From: CAYZQH01 sp050300015
GTDB lineage: Bacteria > Pseudomonadota > Gammaproteobacteria > Pseudomonadales > Cellvibrionaceae
DNA: 64,000 bases
Assembly: GCA_050300015.1 (NCBI GenBank)
Contig: JBNKWZ010000015.1
Span: forward strand, 174,528-238,527
Direction: 5' to 3'
Shown: positions 34,284 to 44,679 of the stretch, in pieces
Numbering within the stretch: position 1 is the stretch's first letter
Layout: each line of letters opens with the position of its first letter
Notes under the pieces: generated by a model
Database searches by the model: none
The model's input: only the letters and a program-made list of their open reading frames with translations
What the model was told of the DNA's origin: nothing
Program-made: the position numbers and the translations under genes

Positions 34284-37200
34284 CTAGCCGTCATTACCAA
34301 TCATCCTATTACCGACAATATCGACCAGCTCGCCGATCATCACCGAAAATACCGCAAAGTCTAGCTGGTCTTCCTGTTTCACACTCTCAATAAGCTCATG
34401 CCAATAGTCCACTAAATGGCTATTTTGGGTCAGCCAAAGCGTTACATTATCTGAAGTGGGCGACTCAATGTTAGAAAATATTTTGGCAACCATTTTTCTA
34501 AGCTGGTTGTCAATTTCATCCAGATAAGTTTCGCGAGCCTTGGCTTGCCAAGCATTGTTTAAAGCCATAAAGCTCAGCTCTTTGGCTAACCAGTCAAGCT
34601 CAAACAACTGGTAACAGCGAAATAACGCGAACCCCGATAACTCGGGCGGAACCTGAAACAGGCTGGCCGCCTCCACAGCACTTATACCTGAAAACAAATA
34701 ATGCGGAACAGCCAACTGAGGCACCCAACGCTCTGGGACACCGGCTGCATTCAACTCAGAAACCCGTTGATCCCAGTTGGCTTTTAGATCACCACTGAGT
34801 GCAGATTCTACCGAAGCGTTCATTTTCGAAATACCTTCGTCAAATAGCGCAATCTCTTGCTCCGGCTGAAATTCTCCACGACGATTCTTGAGGAACCATC
34901 GGGTTGCACGCCGTACGCGTCGCGCCATATTGGCAATGAGATCGTATTGCACTCCCGCTGGAATAATATTGTCTTGCTCCCGCATATCCTCGATAAACGC
35001 ATCCATCTTATAGATAGATTTCGCCATCACAAAAGCCACCGCCACCGATTTAATTTCACTACCCGTCGAATTCGCCAAACGATGCGCTGCCGTAATTCCG
35101 AGTATATGCACCATATCGTTCGCCAATTGTGTGGCAATAATCTCTTTTGACAGAGGGTGCTGATGGAGCGCATCCTTAAATTTTTCCGATATGACCTCGG
35201 GAAATGCCGAATAGAGATACTGGGTAAAAATAGATTCACTGAGAGACGCCTCAGAACTCAACCACTCTTTCAACTCCACTTTGGCATAAGACAACAGCAC
35301 CGCCATCTCCGGCCGACTAAAAGGTTGGTTATGCCGCTCTCTATCCAGCAAGACTTCTTCACTGGGAAGATATTCCAGCTCGCGATTTAAACGACCACGT
35401 TTTTCCAGATCACGAATAAACCGTTTCATCTCGCCAAACCGGCTATTCGCTTGAAACTGCGCCAAACTCAACGCCAATGTTTGACGATAATTATTATGCA
35501 GCACCAAACTGGCTACGCGCGAGGTCATAGATTCCAACAGTTGATTACGCTGTTTTACTGTCAAATCTCCCGCCGTCATAACCGCTTGCAAGAGAATTTT
35601 AATATTCACTTCGTGGTCGGAGCAATCTACACCCGCGGCATTGTCGATAAAATCTGTGTTGCAAGCACCACCGTTTAAGCAAAACTCAACGCGCCCCAAC
35701 TGTGTCATGCCAAGATTTCCACCTTCGCCGAAAACTTTACAACGAAGGTCTTTGCCATTCACGCGTAAAACGTCGTTGGCTTTATCTCCAACCTCCATAT
35801 GAGACTGAAGAGAATGTTTTACATAGGTGCCGATACCGCCATTCCAAATCAAATCCACTGGCGCACTGAGCAATCGCCTGATGAATTCATTGGGCGAAAG
35901 CTGTGCTTCGTCGATACCAAAACACGCTTGCATTTGGGGTGTAATGGTAACCACTTTGGCGGAGCGAGAAAAAATACCACCACCTTCAGATAGACAGTCC
36001 CGGTTATAGTCTTCCCAGCTACTACGAGGCAAGTCGAACAGCCGCTTGCGCTCTTCATAACTCTTCGCACAATTTGGGTTAGGGTCAATGAAAATATGAG
36101 CGTGGTTAAACGCAGCTACCAACTGAATAGATTCCGACAACAACATCCCATTCCCGAATACGTCACCGGCCATATCCCCAATACCTATCACGGTAAAGGG
36201 CTCCGTCTGAATATCTTTTCCCAGTTCGCGAAAATGGCGTTGCACCGAGACCCAAGCACCTTTCGCGGTAATCCCCATTTTTTTATGGTCATAGCCTTGG
36301 CTACCACCTGACGCAAACGCATCGCCCAACCAATGTTGGTACTCTAGTGAAACAGTGTTTGCTATATCCGAAAATGTGGCGGTGCCTTTGTCTGCGGCCA
36401 CAACCAAGTAGGGGTCGGGCTCATCGCGCGCAACAACTTGGTTTGGAGGCACCACTTCTCCCTCGATAATATTGTCCGTCATATCCAATAGACCACGCAT
36501 GAGCATCTTGTAACACTCAACACCCTCGTGCAAAACAGACTCACGATCACTCAATAGATGTTGCCGCTTGCAAATAAAACCACCTTTTGCCCCTGTGGGC
36601 ACAATGACGGCATTTTTAACCTGCTGGGCTTTCACCAAACCTAGGACCTCAGTGCGAAAATCCTGCTGTCGATCCGACCAACGTATGCCGCCTCGCGCCA
36701 CTTTCCCGCCCCTTAAATGCACGCCTTCCATACGTGGGGAATACACATATACTTCAAATTCGGGCTTCGGGTCAGGGATGTCTACCAATTGCTTCGGGCT
36801 AAACTTGAATGCCATATACGGCTTACCATTTGCGAGCTCATCCACCTGATAAAAATTAGTGCGCAACGTTGCTCGCAGCACTTCTAAATAGCGCCTTAAA
36901 ATACGATCTTCGTTAAGGTTCTCAACCGCATCCAACGCATTGACGATTTTTTCTTCCAGGCGCTCAATTCTGGCCTCCGCACTGTCCGAATGGGTATTTA
37001 GCCTGGGGTCAAAAGTGGTCTTAAATAAAGCTACCAAATTACGTGTAATATCTGACTGCGCCACCAACGTATCGGCAATATAGTCTTGACTAAACGCAAA
37101 GGTGGTTTGCTTCATGTAGGCTGCATAACCTCGCAGCATCGCAACCTCTCGCCAATCAAGCCTGGCACCCAAAACCAATCGATTAAAACTGTCACTGTCA

Positions 37201-39137
37201 GCTTTGCCCATCCAAATGGCGGAAAATGCACTTTCAAACAATTTACTCACAGTACCCACATCCAACTGGCACTCCAAGCCGAACCGCAAGCAGAAGTCGT
37301 GCAACCAGACTGCATTGCCATCGCCCGGATTCAACTGATAAGGATGCTCTGTTAACACACGTAGTCCCAAGTGTTCTAAAATGGGTATCACTTCAGAAAG
37401 CTCTAATGCTGTCTCACGGTGTAAAACTTTAAAGCGCATCTGCTGTTGATCACCGTGAACCGGCTGAAAAAAATGCATCGCAATAGGTTGATCATCGGAA
37501 AGACTTTCCAACAAACGAATATCAGATACTGCCGTTCGAGTATCGAAGTGCTCTTGATATCCTAAGCTAAATGCCGCTTTATATCTCTGATATAGGACTT
37601 CTCCCTCTCGATCTCCAAAATGATCGACCAGCACTGCATTTAAACGAGCATCCCAACCCCTCGCTATATCATGAATACTTGACTCAAGCGAAGATACATC
37701 ATATTGAACTTGCGCCCCTTCAGACAGCTGAAACACCATGTAGGCGCGCGCAAGAATAGACTCTGAGAAATACGTGGTTGAATCCAGTGCTTTCGAATCA
37801 ATGACTGCACCAATTAAGGTCTCTATCTTTTTTCGTACTTGAGTGCTGTAGGAATCTCGCGGGACGTAAACAATCACATTAACAAACTTTTGGAATGCAT
37901 CTGTGCGCATAATCAAACAGACCGCACCTTTTTCATTTACGGATGCCGCGCGCATAATATCGGTATAAAGGGAATCGAAATCCGCTTGAAACAATTCATC
38001 ACGCGGGTAAGTTTCAATCACACGCTGTAAGTTTTTACCATCATGGCTTTGTGGCAATAATTGCGAGCACGCCACTAAACGTGCCACTTTCTGGCGAATA
38101 ATGGGAATCTCTTGTGTATTTAAGGTATAAACAGAGTAAGTGAATAGGCCTAAAATTCTTGCCTCGCCGACAACGCTTCCCTGACTATCAAATTTCTTAA
38201 TAACAATGTAATCGGGATAAACGGACCGATGAACACTTGACCGTGTACTCGACTTGGAAATAGAAATCTGTTCTTGACTGGCATAGAAACTTTGACTGCC
38301 CTCCCCAAAATCCACTTCGGAACTGTCCTTACTATATTTTTTAAACAGGCCAAGCTGCGCATCAAGATTTTCCTTTAAGCCCGTAATTTCGCCAGATTCA
38401 TTGCGTATACAATCGAACTCACGAAAGCCCAGATACGTAAAATGGGATTCTTCTAACCACTTGAGAAACGCACACACCTCTGCAAATGTTTCGCCCCCGA
38501 GCGCCTGTAAATTGTTGCGCAACTGCTCTGACGCCCCCAGAATGCTGTGATAATCACTCACCACATAGCTGACATTCTCGAGCACATCTTTCAGCGCATC
38601 TCTTAGAGCACTGCGCTCAAGTGGGTCTGACATAACACCCACTTCAATCACCATAAGGGCCTCTTGCTGCCAAGGTGGCGCTGTAGGCGTATTGGGGTGC
38701 GGCGCCACAATGGATTCCGCCGTACCCTGGTCATTGCGTAACACGCTGAGCAGTGTGCTTTTAATCAAATGGATGCGACTCCCTCTTCTATTCAATTCCA
38801 AGCGTATGGAATCGACCAAAAAAGGCATGTCAAGTTGACGGATCATGATTACCGTGCCGCTACATGTCCAGCCGTGCTCCTCCATTGAGGGGTTAAACAC
38901 TTGGACACGAGGTATCGGCAAGGCCTCTTGCATCAGTAGCCACAAGGATTCGCAACACCCCGCAATATCATCCACCTCCTTATCCTGCCAATCTTCCAGC
39001 GACAACTGCGCACCGAATACTTCAACAAGCTGTTTTTTGGTATCAGAGCACGCATTGCCAAAGAGCTCAAAGATTCGGGTTTGTACTTGAGTCATCAGGT
39101 GCTCTTTGGCTTGTCCGTGCGAAGAGTGCTTCTTCAT
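34284..39137 (-). CDS. gdhB: NAD-specific glutamate dehydrogenase, 180-kDa class
   Basis: 1617-aa enzyme oxidising glutamate to 2-oxoglutarate and ammonia. It has the long N-terminal ACT-rich regulatory region, then the catalytic domain with the PTGAKGGFICK lysine region and the nucleotide-binding segment GIGDMAGDVFGNGMLLS. A long helical C-terminus follows. P. aeruginosa GdhB is about 1620 aa and is activated by arginine, so this may serve arginine/glutamate catabolism. The start at 39137 has an AGG site. It is divergent from the MoxR operon. Confidence 0.97.
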   Translation of the reverse strand: MKKHSSHGQAKEHLMTQVQTRIFELFGNACSDTKKQLVEVFGAQLSLEDWQDKEVDDIAGCCESLWLLMQEALPIPRVQVFNPSMEEHGWTCSGTVIMIRQLDMPFLVDSIRLELNRRGSRIHLIKSTLLSVLRNDQGTAESIVAPHPNTPTAPPWQQEALMVIEVGVMSDPLERSALRDALKDVLENVSYVVSDYHSILGASEQLRNNLQALGGETFAEVCAFLKWLEESHFTYLGFREFDCIRNESGEITGLKENLDAQLGLFKKYSKDSSEVDFGEGSQSFYASQEQISISKSSTRSSVHRSVYPDYIVIKKFDSQGSVVGEARILGLFTYSVYTLNTQEIPIIRQKVARLVACSQLLPQSHDGKNLQRVIETYPRDELFQADFDSLYTDIMRAASVNEKGAVCLIMRTDAFQKFVNVIVYVPRDSYSTQVRKKIETLIGAVIDSKALDSTTYFSESILARAYMVFQLSEGAQVQYDVSSLESSIHDIARGWDARLNAVLVDHFGDREGEVLYQRYKAAFSLGYQEHFDTRTAVSDIRLLESLSDDQPIAMHFFQPVHGDQQQMRFKVLHRETALELSEVIPILEHLGLRVLTEHPYQLNPGDGNAVWLHDFCLRFGLECQLDVGTVSKLFESAFSAIWMGKADSDSFNRLVLGARLDWREVAMLRGYAAYMKQTTFAFSQDYIADTLVAQSDITRNLVALFKTTFDPRLNTHSDSAEARIERLEEKIVNALDAVENLNEDRILRRYLEVLRATLRTNFYQVDELANGKPYMAFKFSPKQLVDIPDPKPEFEVYVYSPRMEGVHLRGGKVARGGIRWSDRQQDFRTEVLGLVKAQQVKNAVIVPTGAKGGFICKRQHLLSDRESVLHEGVECYKMLMRGLLDMTDNIIEGEVVPPNQVVARDEPDPYLVVAADKGTATFSDIANTVSLEYQHWLGDAFASGGSQGYDHKKMGITAKGAWVSVQRHFRELGKDIQTEPFTVIGIGDMAGDVFGNGMLLSESIQLVAAFNHAHIFIDPNPNCAKSYEERKRLFDLPRSSWEDYNRDCLSEGGGIFSRSAKVVTITPQMQACFGIDEAQLSPNEFIRRLLSAPVDLIWNGGIGTYVKHSLQSHMEVGDKANDVLRVNGKDLRCKVFGEGGNLGMTQLGRVEFCLNGGACNTDFIDNAAGVDCSDHEVNIKILLQAVMTAGDLTVKQRNQLLESMTSRVASLVLHNNYRQTLALSLAQFQANSRFGEMKRFIRDLEKRGRLNRELEYLPSEEVLLDRERHNQPFSRPEMAVLLSYAKVELKEWLSSEASLSESIFTQYLYSAFPEVISEKFKDALHQHPLSKEIIATQLANDMVHILGITAAHRLANSTGSEIKSVAVAFVMAKSIYKMDAFIEDMREQDNIIPAGVQYDLIANMARRVRRATRWFLKNRRGEFQPEQEIALFDEGISKMNASVESALSGDLKANWDQRVSELNAAGVPERWVPQLAVPHYLFSGISAVEAASLFQVPPELSGFALFRCYQLFELDWLAKELSFMALNNAWQAKARETYLDEIDNQLRKMVAKIFSNIESPTSDNVTLWLTQNSHLVDYWHELIESVKQEDQLDFAVFSVMIGELVDIVGNRMIGNDG

Positions 39138-39296
39138 GTAAAATGCCTCGATTTACAGGTATTGATAAATGGTTATTCCGCCCTCACATAAGCATAGCTG
39201 ACTGTAACGGAACAAAAAGGCGGGTTTCGAGTCTACCTTGGCCGTAAGCCATCAGATACCGTTCAAACTTTAACCAATAGAAACTGGATAGAACCT

Positions 39297-40265
39297 ATGT
39301 CAGACGCCATTGCCGCTTTGCAACACGTTAAATCCTGGCTCAACAGCCAGATTGTGGGGCAACCGCAATTAATTGATCGAATATTAATCGCCCTTATCGC
39401 CGATGGTCATTTGCTTGTTGAGGGCGCTCCGGGGCTCGCCAAGACCAAAGCCATTAAAACACTGTCTGACGGGCTCGAAGGGGATTTTCACCGCATCCAA
39501 TTTACACCGGACTTATTACCTTCTGACGTCACCGGTACCGACATTTATCGACCGGAAACCGGTGTCTTTGAATTTCAAAAGGGCCCCATATTTCACAACT
39601 TGGTCCTCGCAGACGAAATCAACCGAGCCCCTGCCAAGGTTCAGTCGGCACTACTAGAAGCCATGGCGGAGCGACAGATCAGCGTGGGTAAGCATACTTA
39701 TCCGCTGCCTGAGTTGTTTTTGGTCATGGCCACGCAAAACCCCATTGAACAAGAAGGCACTTACCCCTTACCCGAGGCCCAACTCGATCGGTTTTTGATG
39801 CATGTGAAGGTCGGTTACCCCGATGTTGAAGCGGAATTGAATATATTACGTTTAACGCGTGAAGAAGCCTCTACGAAGGCCGACGCAAACGCGCCAGCTA
39901 CACCCATTTCTCAACACACGCTCTTTCAAGCGCGGCAAGAAGCGCTCAGTATCCACATGGCACCTGCCGTCGAGTCTTATATCGTGCAGCTCACAAACGC
40001 CACTCGAGACCCCAAAGCCTATGGAGATGATTTGGCCCGCTGGATCGAATTTGGCGTGAGCCCAAGGGCGACCATCAGTTTAGATCGATGTGCCCGTGCA
40101 CACGCTTGGCTAAACGGACAAGATTTTGTGAGTCCCGACGACGTGCAAGCCGTTTTATTTGACGTCTATCGTCACCGGCTGCTACTGAGCTTTGAGGCGG
40201 AAGCCAATGGTCAGAACGCCGACAGCGTTATCGCAAGCTTGCTTGAGCGCGTGCCCGTAGCCTAA
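39297..40265 (+). CDS. MoxR-family AAA+ ATPase
   Basis: 322-aa ATPase with Walker A EGAPGLAKT, Walker B LVLADEINRAPAK and sensor 1 MATQNPIEQEGTYPLPEAQLDRF. MoxR proteins act as chaperones with VWA-domain partners, here encoded next in the operon. It is the first gene of a co-directional five-gene set (MoxR, DUF58, DUF4381, two VWA genes) followed by BatD. The whole resembles the Bacteroides aerotolerance (Bat) operon and a Pseudomonas PA3071 cluster. Confidence 0.94.
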   Translation: MSDAIAALQHVKSWLNSQIVGQPQLIDRILIALIADGHLLVEGAPGLAKTKAIKTLSDGLEGDFHRIQFTPDLLPSDVTGTDIYRPETGVFEFQKGPIFHNLVLADEINRAPAKVQSALLEAMAERQISVGKHTYPLPELFLVMATQNPIEQEGTYPLPEAQLDRFLMHVKVGYPDVEAELNILRLTREEASTKADANAPATPISQHTLFQARQEALSIHMAPAVESYIVQLTNATRDPKAYGDDLARWIEFGVSPRATISLDRCARAHAWLNGQDFVSPDDVQAVLFDVYRHRLLLSFEAEANGQNADSVIASLLERVPVA

Positions 40266-40282
40266 CTCGTCATCGACTCAAA

Positions 40283-41230
40283 ATGAAAAACACCAGAGAT
40301 TTAACGGGCGTCTACACCAACGTACAAGAATTATTGCAGCTGCGCCAATTGGCGCAGGGGCTTGCCTTGCGTGCGCGAAAAGACAGCCGAGCCATTGCCG
40401 ATGGCAATGTCAAAACCCGCTACCGCGGCCGGGGAATGGAATTCGCTGAAGTGCGACCGTATCAACCGGGTGACGACATTCGCACTATCGATTGGCGTGT
40501 CACCGCGCGTATGCAAGCGCCCTACACCAAGCTGTTTCAAGAAGAGCATGAACGCCCTGTGTTTTTGCTGGTGGACCAACGACCAGCCATGTTTTTTGGT
40601 TCGCAAACGGTATTTAAATCCGTGTTCGCCGCACAACTGGCCGCAACTGTGGCCTGGATTGCGCAAACCAATAATGACCGCGTAGGCGCCTTGGTGTTTG
40701 GTGAAAACCAACAGCACGACATCAGGCCAAGACGCGGCAAACACGCTGTACTTGATTTGATTCACCAAACCGTTCAAATTAACCACACACTGAAATTGCC
40801 AAGTAGCATTGCCGATCACAGCCTTGAAAACATGCTACAAGACACTGCACGTGTGGCAAAACCTGGCGCCATGGTTGTGATTATTTCTGACTTTGCTGGC
40901 ATGTCTGATGAATGCCGCCAGCCCCTTTCTCACATCGGCAAACACAGTGATGTGCTGGCTGTTCATGTTTACGACCCTCTTGAAAAGGCCCTGCCCTCCA
41001 AAGGTTTATTGGCCATGTCCAACTCACGCACCAAGCTCATGGTGGACGCGCGAGAACTGGGGCCCTCTTATCAAACTGAGTTTGACATTCAACAACAAGA
41101 ATTAAAAAACACGCTTCTTGGCTTTGGCATTCAATATGTGGATGCTTGCTTGAATCAAGACATCGACACTTTTGTTCGAGATGTCTTCGACCGCAAGCAT
41201 GGCAGTTTTAACCGAAGGAGAATCGCGTGA
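40283..41230 (+). CDS. DUF58 domain protein of the MoxR/Bat operon
   Basis: 315-aa cytoplasmic protein. The DUF58 signature YRGRGMEFAEVRPYQPGDDI is followed by DWRVTARMQAPYTKLF, then a VWA-like fold beginning PVFLLVDQRPAMFFG; the usual DxSxS metal site reads DQRPA and is degenerate. It starts 17 bases after moxR. Its stop overlaps the GTG of the next gene. Partner of the MoxR ATPase by context. Confidence 0.9.
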   Translation: MKNTRDLTGVYTNVQELLQLRQLAQGLALRARKDSRAIADGNVKTRYRGRGMEFAEVRPYQPGDDIRTIDWRVTARMQAPYTKLFQEEHERPVFLLVDQRPAMFFGSQTVFKSVFAAQLAATVAWIAQTNNDRVGALVFGENQQHDIRPRRGKHAVLDLIHQTVQINHTLKLPSSIADHSLENMLQDTARVAKPGAMVVIISDFAGMSDECRQPLSHIGKHSDVLAVHVYDPLEKALPSKGLLAMSNSRTKLMVDARELGPSYQTEFDIQQQELKNTLLGFGIQYVDACLNQDIDTFVRDVFDRKHGSFNRRRIA

Positions 41231-41733
41231 ACCCACCCGCCAATCCACAAGTGGAGGCATTACTGTCACAGCTGCCTCCCATTGCAACACCACCACCGGT
41301 GAGTTGGTGGCCACTGGCACCTGGCTGGTGGGTTGTATTGGCTGTTGTAGTGATGACCATAACGTGTTTAGTTTTATGGGTTGTTAAACGTCGAATCCGA
41401 ACGGCATACAAACGCCAAGCCCTGAAGTTGTTACAAAATATCGAAGTGTCGCAAAGTGAACGATTTGCGACCCACATGAATGGCCTACTCAAACAAGTGT
41501 GCTTGTGTGCCTACCCCCAGCGAAAAACTGAAATCATTCGCGCCTATGGTGAACATTGGGTAAATTTTTTAAAGTTGAACTCGCGCTGCCCCCTGGATAC
41601 GAACGCAGCCACCGCGCTTGCGGTCGCACCCTATCAACCCAATATTGCTTTTGATCCCAAAGCATTGAAAGGCACTGTGGCACGCTGGATTCGCTCACAC
41701 CCGAAACAACTACCGGAGGCCGCAGATGTTTGA
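41227..41733 (+). CDS. DUF4381 membrane protein of the MoxR/Bat operon
   Basis: 168-aa protein with one membrane helix (about residues 30-58, WVVLAVVVMTITCLVLWVV) after a Pro-rich N-terminus (PPIATPPPVSWWPLAPGWW), then a basic helical cytoplasmic domain. The GTG start overlaps the DUF58 stop (GTGA) and the 3' end overlaps the next VWA gene by 8 bases. DUF4381 proteins are standard members of these operons; molecular role unknown. Confidence 0.87.
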   Translation: MNPPANPQVEALLSQLPPIATPPPVSWWPLAPGWWVVLAVVVMTITCLVLWVVKRRIRTAYKRQALKLLQNIEVSQSERFATHMNGLLKQVCLCAYPQRKTEIIRAYGEHWVNFLKLNSRCPLDTNAATALAVAPYQPNIAFDPKALKGTVARWIRSHPKQLPEAADV

Positions 41734-42715
41734 GTTTGCCTGGCCTTGGTTATGGCTGCTCGCACCGCTGCCACTGCTGGTCTATTGGTTCGCACCTAAG
41801 ATGCAACGGCAGTCCACCGCATTGGTAGTCCCCTTTTTTGATCGTATTGAAAGCCTAACGGATGGGCACAGTTTCGGTCGCTCACATTCTGCAGTTTTGA
41901 AACTGCTCGCGGCCAGCGTCTGGCTTTTGTTGATTGCTGCCTCCGCCAAACCCCAGTGGGTAGGTGAGCCGGTACACTTACCCGCAAGCGGCCGAGACCT
42001 GCTTCTCGCGGTGGATATTTCGGGCAGTATGGATGAGCTCGACATGGTCATCGACAACCGGCGCTATGAACGAATTGCCGCGGTTAAATTCGTCGTGGGT
42101 GAGTTTGTACGCCGACGAGAAAGTGATCGATTGGGTTTAATCCTTTTTGGCACACGCGCTTATCTACAAGCACCACTCACTTTTGACCGGGTAACGGTCA
42201 ACACCCTACTTCAAGAAGCCCAGTTGGGATTTGCCGGGCCAAAAACAGCCATCGGCGACGCCATTGGCTTAGCCATAAAACGGCTGCGTGATCGTCCACA
42301 AAGCAGTCGAGTCTTAATCTTGCTGACAGACGGAGCCAATACGGCTGGAGAGATTGACCCTAGGCAAGCCGCGGACCTTGCGAAAACGGCCGGAATTAAA
42401 ATTTATACCATCGGCGTTGGCGCCGACGAAATGATCCAACAAACCTTCCTGGGGTCCCGTCGAGTCAACCCCTCGATTGACCTGGATGAAACGTCGTTAA
42501 AGTACATCGCAGAGACCACAGGAGGCCAATATTTTCGCGCCCGCAGCCCGAAGGAGTTAGCCGAAATTTATTCAGTCCTGGATGAATTGGAGCCCATAGA
42601 GCAAGACGCCGAAACTTTCCGTCCCATTGCAGCTCTGTATTATTGGCCCCTTGCGATCGCATTTTTGTTGAGCCTCATATTCGCTTTCATTAACAGCTCG
42701 AGGGTTAGTCTTTAA
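41726..42715 (+). CDS. VWA-domain membrane protein (BatA-like)
   Basis: 329-aa inner-membrane protein. An N-terminal membrane hairpin (FAWPWLWLLAPLPLLVYWF and LLAASVWLLLIAASA), a periplasmic or surface VWA domain with an intact metal site AVDISGSMDELD, and a C-terminal membrane helix (YYWPLAIAFLLSLIFAFI). VWA proteins bind metal-dependent ligands and are thought to be assembled by MoxR. It overlaps the DUF4381 gene and ends 1 base before the next VWA gene. Confidence 0.92.
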   Translation: MFEFAWPWLWLLAPLPLLVYWFAPKMQRQSTALVVPFFDRIESLTDGHSFGRSHSAVLKLLAASVWLLLIAASAKPQWVGEPVHLPASGRDLLLAVDISGSMDELDMVIDNRRYERIAAVKFVVGEFVRRRESDRLGLILFGTRAYLQAPLTFDRVTVNTLLQEAQLGFAGPKTAIGDAIGLAIKRLRDRPQSSRVLILLTDGANTAGEIDPRQAADLAKTAGIKIYTIGVGADEMIQQTFLGSRRVNPSIDLDETSLKYIAETTGGQYFRARSPKELAEIYSVLDELEPIEQDAETFRPIAALYYWPLAIAFLLSLIFAFINSSRVSL

Positions 42716-42716
42716 A

Positions 42717-44675
42717 ATGGCAGAGATCATCGGTGCATTCCATTTTATTCGCCCTTTTTGGTTGCTGGCCATGATCCCGGCGATCCTCACTGTTGTTTGG
42801 CTTCTCAAACAAACGTCTGCTGCCAGTGGCTGGACATCGTTTGTGGCGCCGCACTTATTGCAACATTTGTTGGATCAAAATCAGGTCCAAAGTCGCAAAT
42901 GGCCCATTTGGGGGGCTCTGGTATTGTGGTCAATCGCCATCTTAGCCTTGGCAGGCCCTGCCTGGAAAGAAATCCCTCAACCCGTCCAACAAAACACCCA
43001 AGCATTAGTGATCTGTTGGGACTTGTCGCCGTCAATGCTCGCCCAAGATATCAAACCTTCGCGCCTTGAGCGCGCGCGTCTCAAAATTATTGATCTTCTC
43101 AATGCTCGCGATGAAGGATTGTTTGCGTTGATCGCCTACTCAGGCGAGGCCTATAACGTCACACCTCTAACGGACGACACCCAAACCCTCATTAATTTGC
43201 TCCCAGCCTTATCGCCCACTTACTTACCGACTGTTGGTAGCAACCCCGAGATGGCGTACGACAACGCCAAACAATTGCTAAAAGACGCGGGGGCGACCGA
43301 CGGACACATTGTCTTTGTGACCGATGGTATCGCCCCTTCCGCCTTTGAGACGATGATTCAAGCTTCTCAATCGGAGCCTTACCAGGTCACGCTCTGGGGT
43401 GTGGGTTCAAAAGAAGGGGCTCCAATTCCATTACCCAGTGGAGGGTTTCTGAAAGACAACTCTGGCAATATGGTGATTGCAAAATTAGAAGAACAACAAC
43501 TGCAGGATTTCGCCAAACAGCTGGGAGCGTTTTATGTTCCCATGGCACCTTCTGATCAAGATGTGAAAACAGTATCCACCTTATTAATGCCCGACAAAAA
43601 ACACACGCAAGAATCCCAGAGAACCTTCGACCAGTGGTTTGAGCACGGCCAGTACCTGGTATTTCTCTGCTTACCTTTTGCCCTGCTACTGTTTCGGCGC
43701 GGGTGGGTGTTCGGGTTGGTGTTTTGCGTGAGCCTGTTTGGCCAAAGCCCCACGGCACAAGCCTTAAGCTGGCAAGGTTTGTGGAAAAATCGCGATCAGC
43801 AAGCACAAACTAAACTAGAGGCTGGCGATCCAAATGCCGCAGCCGAATTTACCACCCCTTCCAGGCGCGGAGCAGCTTATTATGAGCAGCAAGATTATCA
43901 AAATGCGTCTGAGGCCTTCAGCCAACTCGAGGACGTTGAAAGCTTATACAGTAAAGGTGCGGCACTGACCCACGCGGGCGAGTATGAGCAAGCCGTTCAG
44001 GCCTTTGATCAGGCTCTGAGTATAGACCCAGACTTTAGCAAAGCGGCCAAAGGCAAATCCATTGCAGAATCGCTCGCTGCGTTACAACAGCAACCGCAGC
44101 AACAAAAACAAAACCAAGAAGGCTCCGATTCAGAGAACCAACAAGGCGACTCGCAGCAACAAGACGGTCAAGACTCGCAAAGCCAGGAAGGGAATCAAAA
44201 CCAAGATTCGCAGCAGCCTTCCGATAATGGCCAACAAACCTCTGGCGAGGGCCAATCTCAACAAAACCAACAACAAGATCAGGCAGCCACCGAGCAAAGT
44301 GCTGAAGAGGAACAAGCGGGTCAAAACGATACCGCCGCCGCAGAACAATCCGGTGACGGCAAGCAAACCCCAGAGGAAAACCCCTACGCAAACGTCGACC
44401 CGGAAGAGCAATCTGCCGGCGAGCAAGAACAGGTACAAAGTCAAGGTTTGCAAGAAGAAGCCAGCGGCAATGAAGCCGAACAGCAAGCAATGGCGTTAAC
44501 TGGATCGAGCGAAGCCAACCTTTCTGAAGAGCAACAGCAATTAGAAATGATGTTACGTAAAGTGCCAGATGACCCAGGCGGGCTACTAAGAGAAAAATTT
44601 CGCTATCAGTATCAACAACGTCAGTATGACCCCACACAAAGCTTCAAAAACAAAGATGCCGAAAATCGTTGGTAA
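42717..44675 (+). CDS. VWA plus TPR membrane protein (BatB/BatC fusion type)
   Basis: 652-aa protein. Two N-terminal membrane helices, a VWA domain with metal site WDLSPSMLAQD, then another hydrophobic pair (YLVFLCLPFALLLFRRGWVF) lead to a TPR-like region (residues about 385-455, YSKGAALTHAGEYEQAVQAF). Residues about 455-610 are extremely Gln/Asn/Glu-rich. The order VWA then TPR corresponds to BatB and BatC fused in one chain. The low-complexity segment is probably an unstructured linker. Coupled to the upstream gene by a 1-base gap. Confidence 0.9.
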   Translation: MAEIIGAFHFIRPFWLLAMIPAILTVVWLLKQTSAASGWTSFVAPHLLQHLLDQNQVQSRKWPIWGALVLWSIAILALAGPAWKEIPQPVQQNTQALVICWDLSPSMLAQDIKPSRLERARLKIIDLLNARDEGLFALIAYSGEAYNVTPLTDDTQTLINLLPALSPTYLPTVGSNPEMAYDNAKQLLKDAGATDGHIVFVTDGIAPSAFETMIQASQSEPYQVTLWGVGSKEGAPIPLPSGGFLKDNSGNMVIAKLEEQQLQDFAKQLGAFYVPMAPSDQDVKTVSTLLMPDKKHTQESQRTFDQWFEHGQYLVFLCLPFALLLFRRGWVFGLVFCVSLFGQSPTAQALSWQGLWKNRDQQAQTKLEAGDPNAAAEFTTPSRRGAAYYEQQDYQNASEAFSQLEDVESLYSKGAALTHAGEYEQAVQAFDQALSIDPDFSKAAKGKSIAESLAALQQQPQQQKQNQEGSDSENQQGDSQQQDGQDSQSQEGNQNQDSQQPSDNGQQTSGEGQSQQNQQQDQAATEQSAEEEQAGQNDTAAAEQSGDGKQTPEENPYANVDPEEQSAGEQEQVQSQGLQEEASGNEAEQQAMALTGSSEANLSEEQQQLEMMLRKVPDDPGGLLREKFRYQYQQRQYDPTQSFKNKDAENRW

Positions 44676-44679
44676 CCCC

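Noticed and set aside
34857..37432. Several plus-strand frames of 60-97 codons inside gdhB
   Set aside because: All lie antisense to a single conserved 1617-aa frame and have no family resemblance.
44035..44637. 200-codon minus-strand frame opposite the Gln-rich part of the VWA-TPR gene
   Set aside because: The codon bias of the CAA/CAG-rich repeat keeps the opposite frames open; the product is Leu/Arg-rich low complexity.
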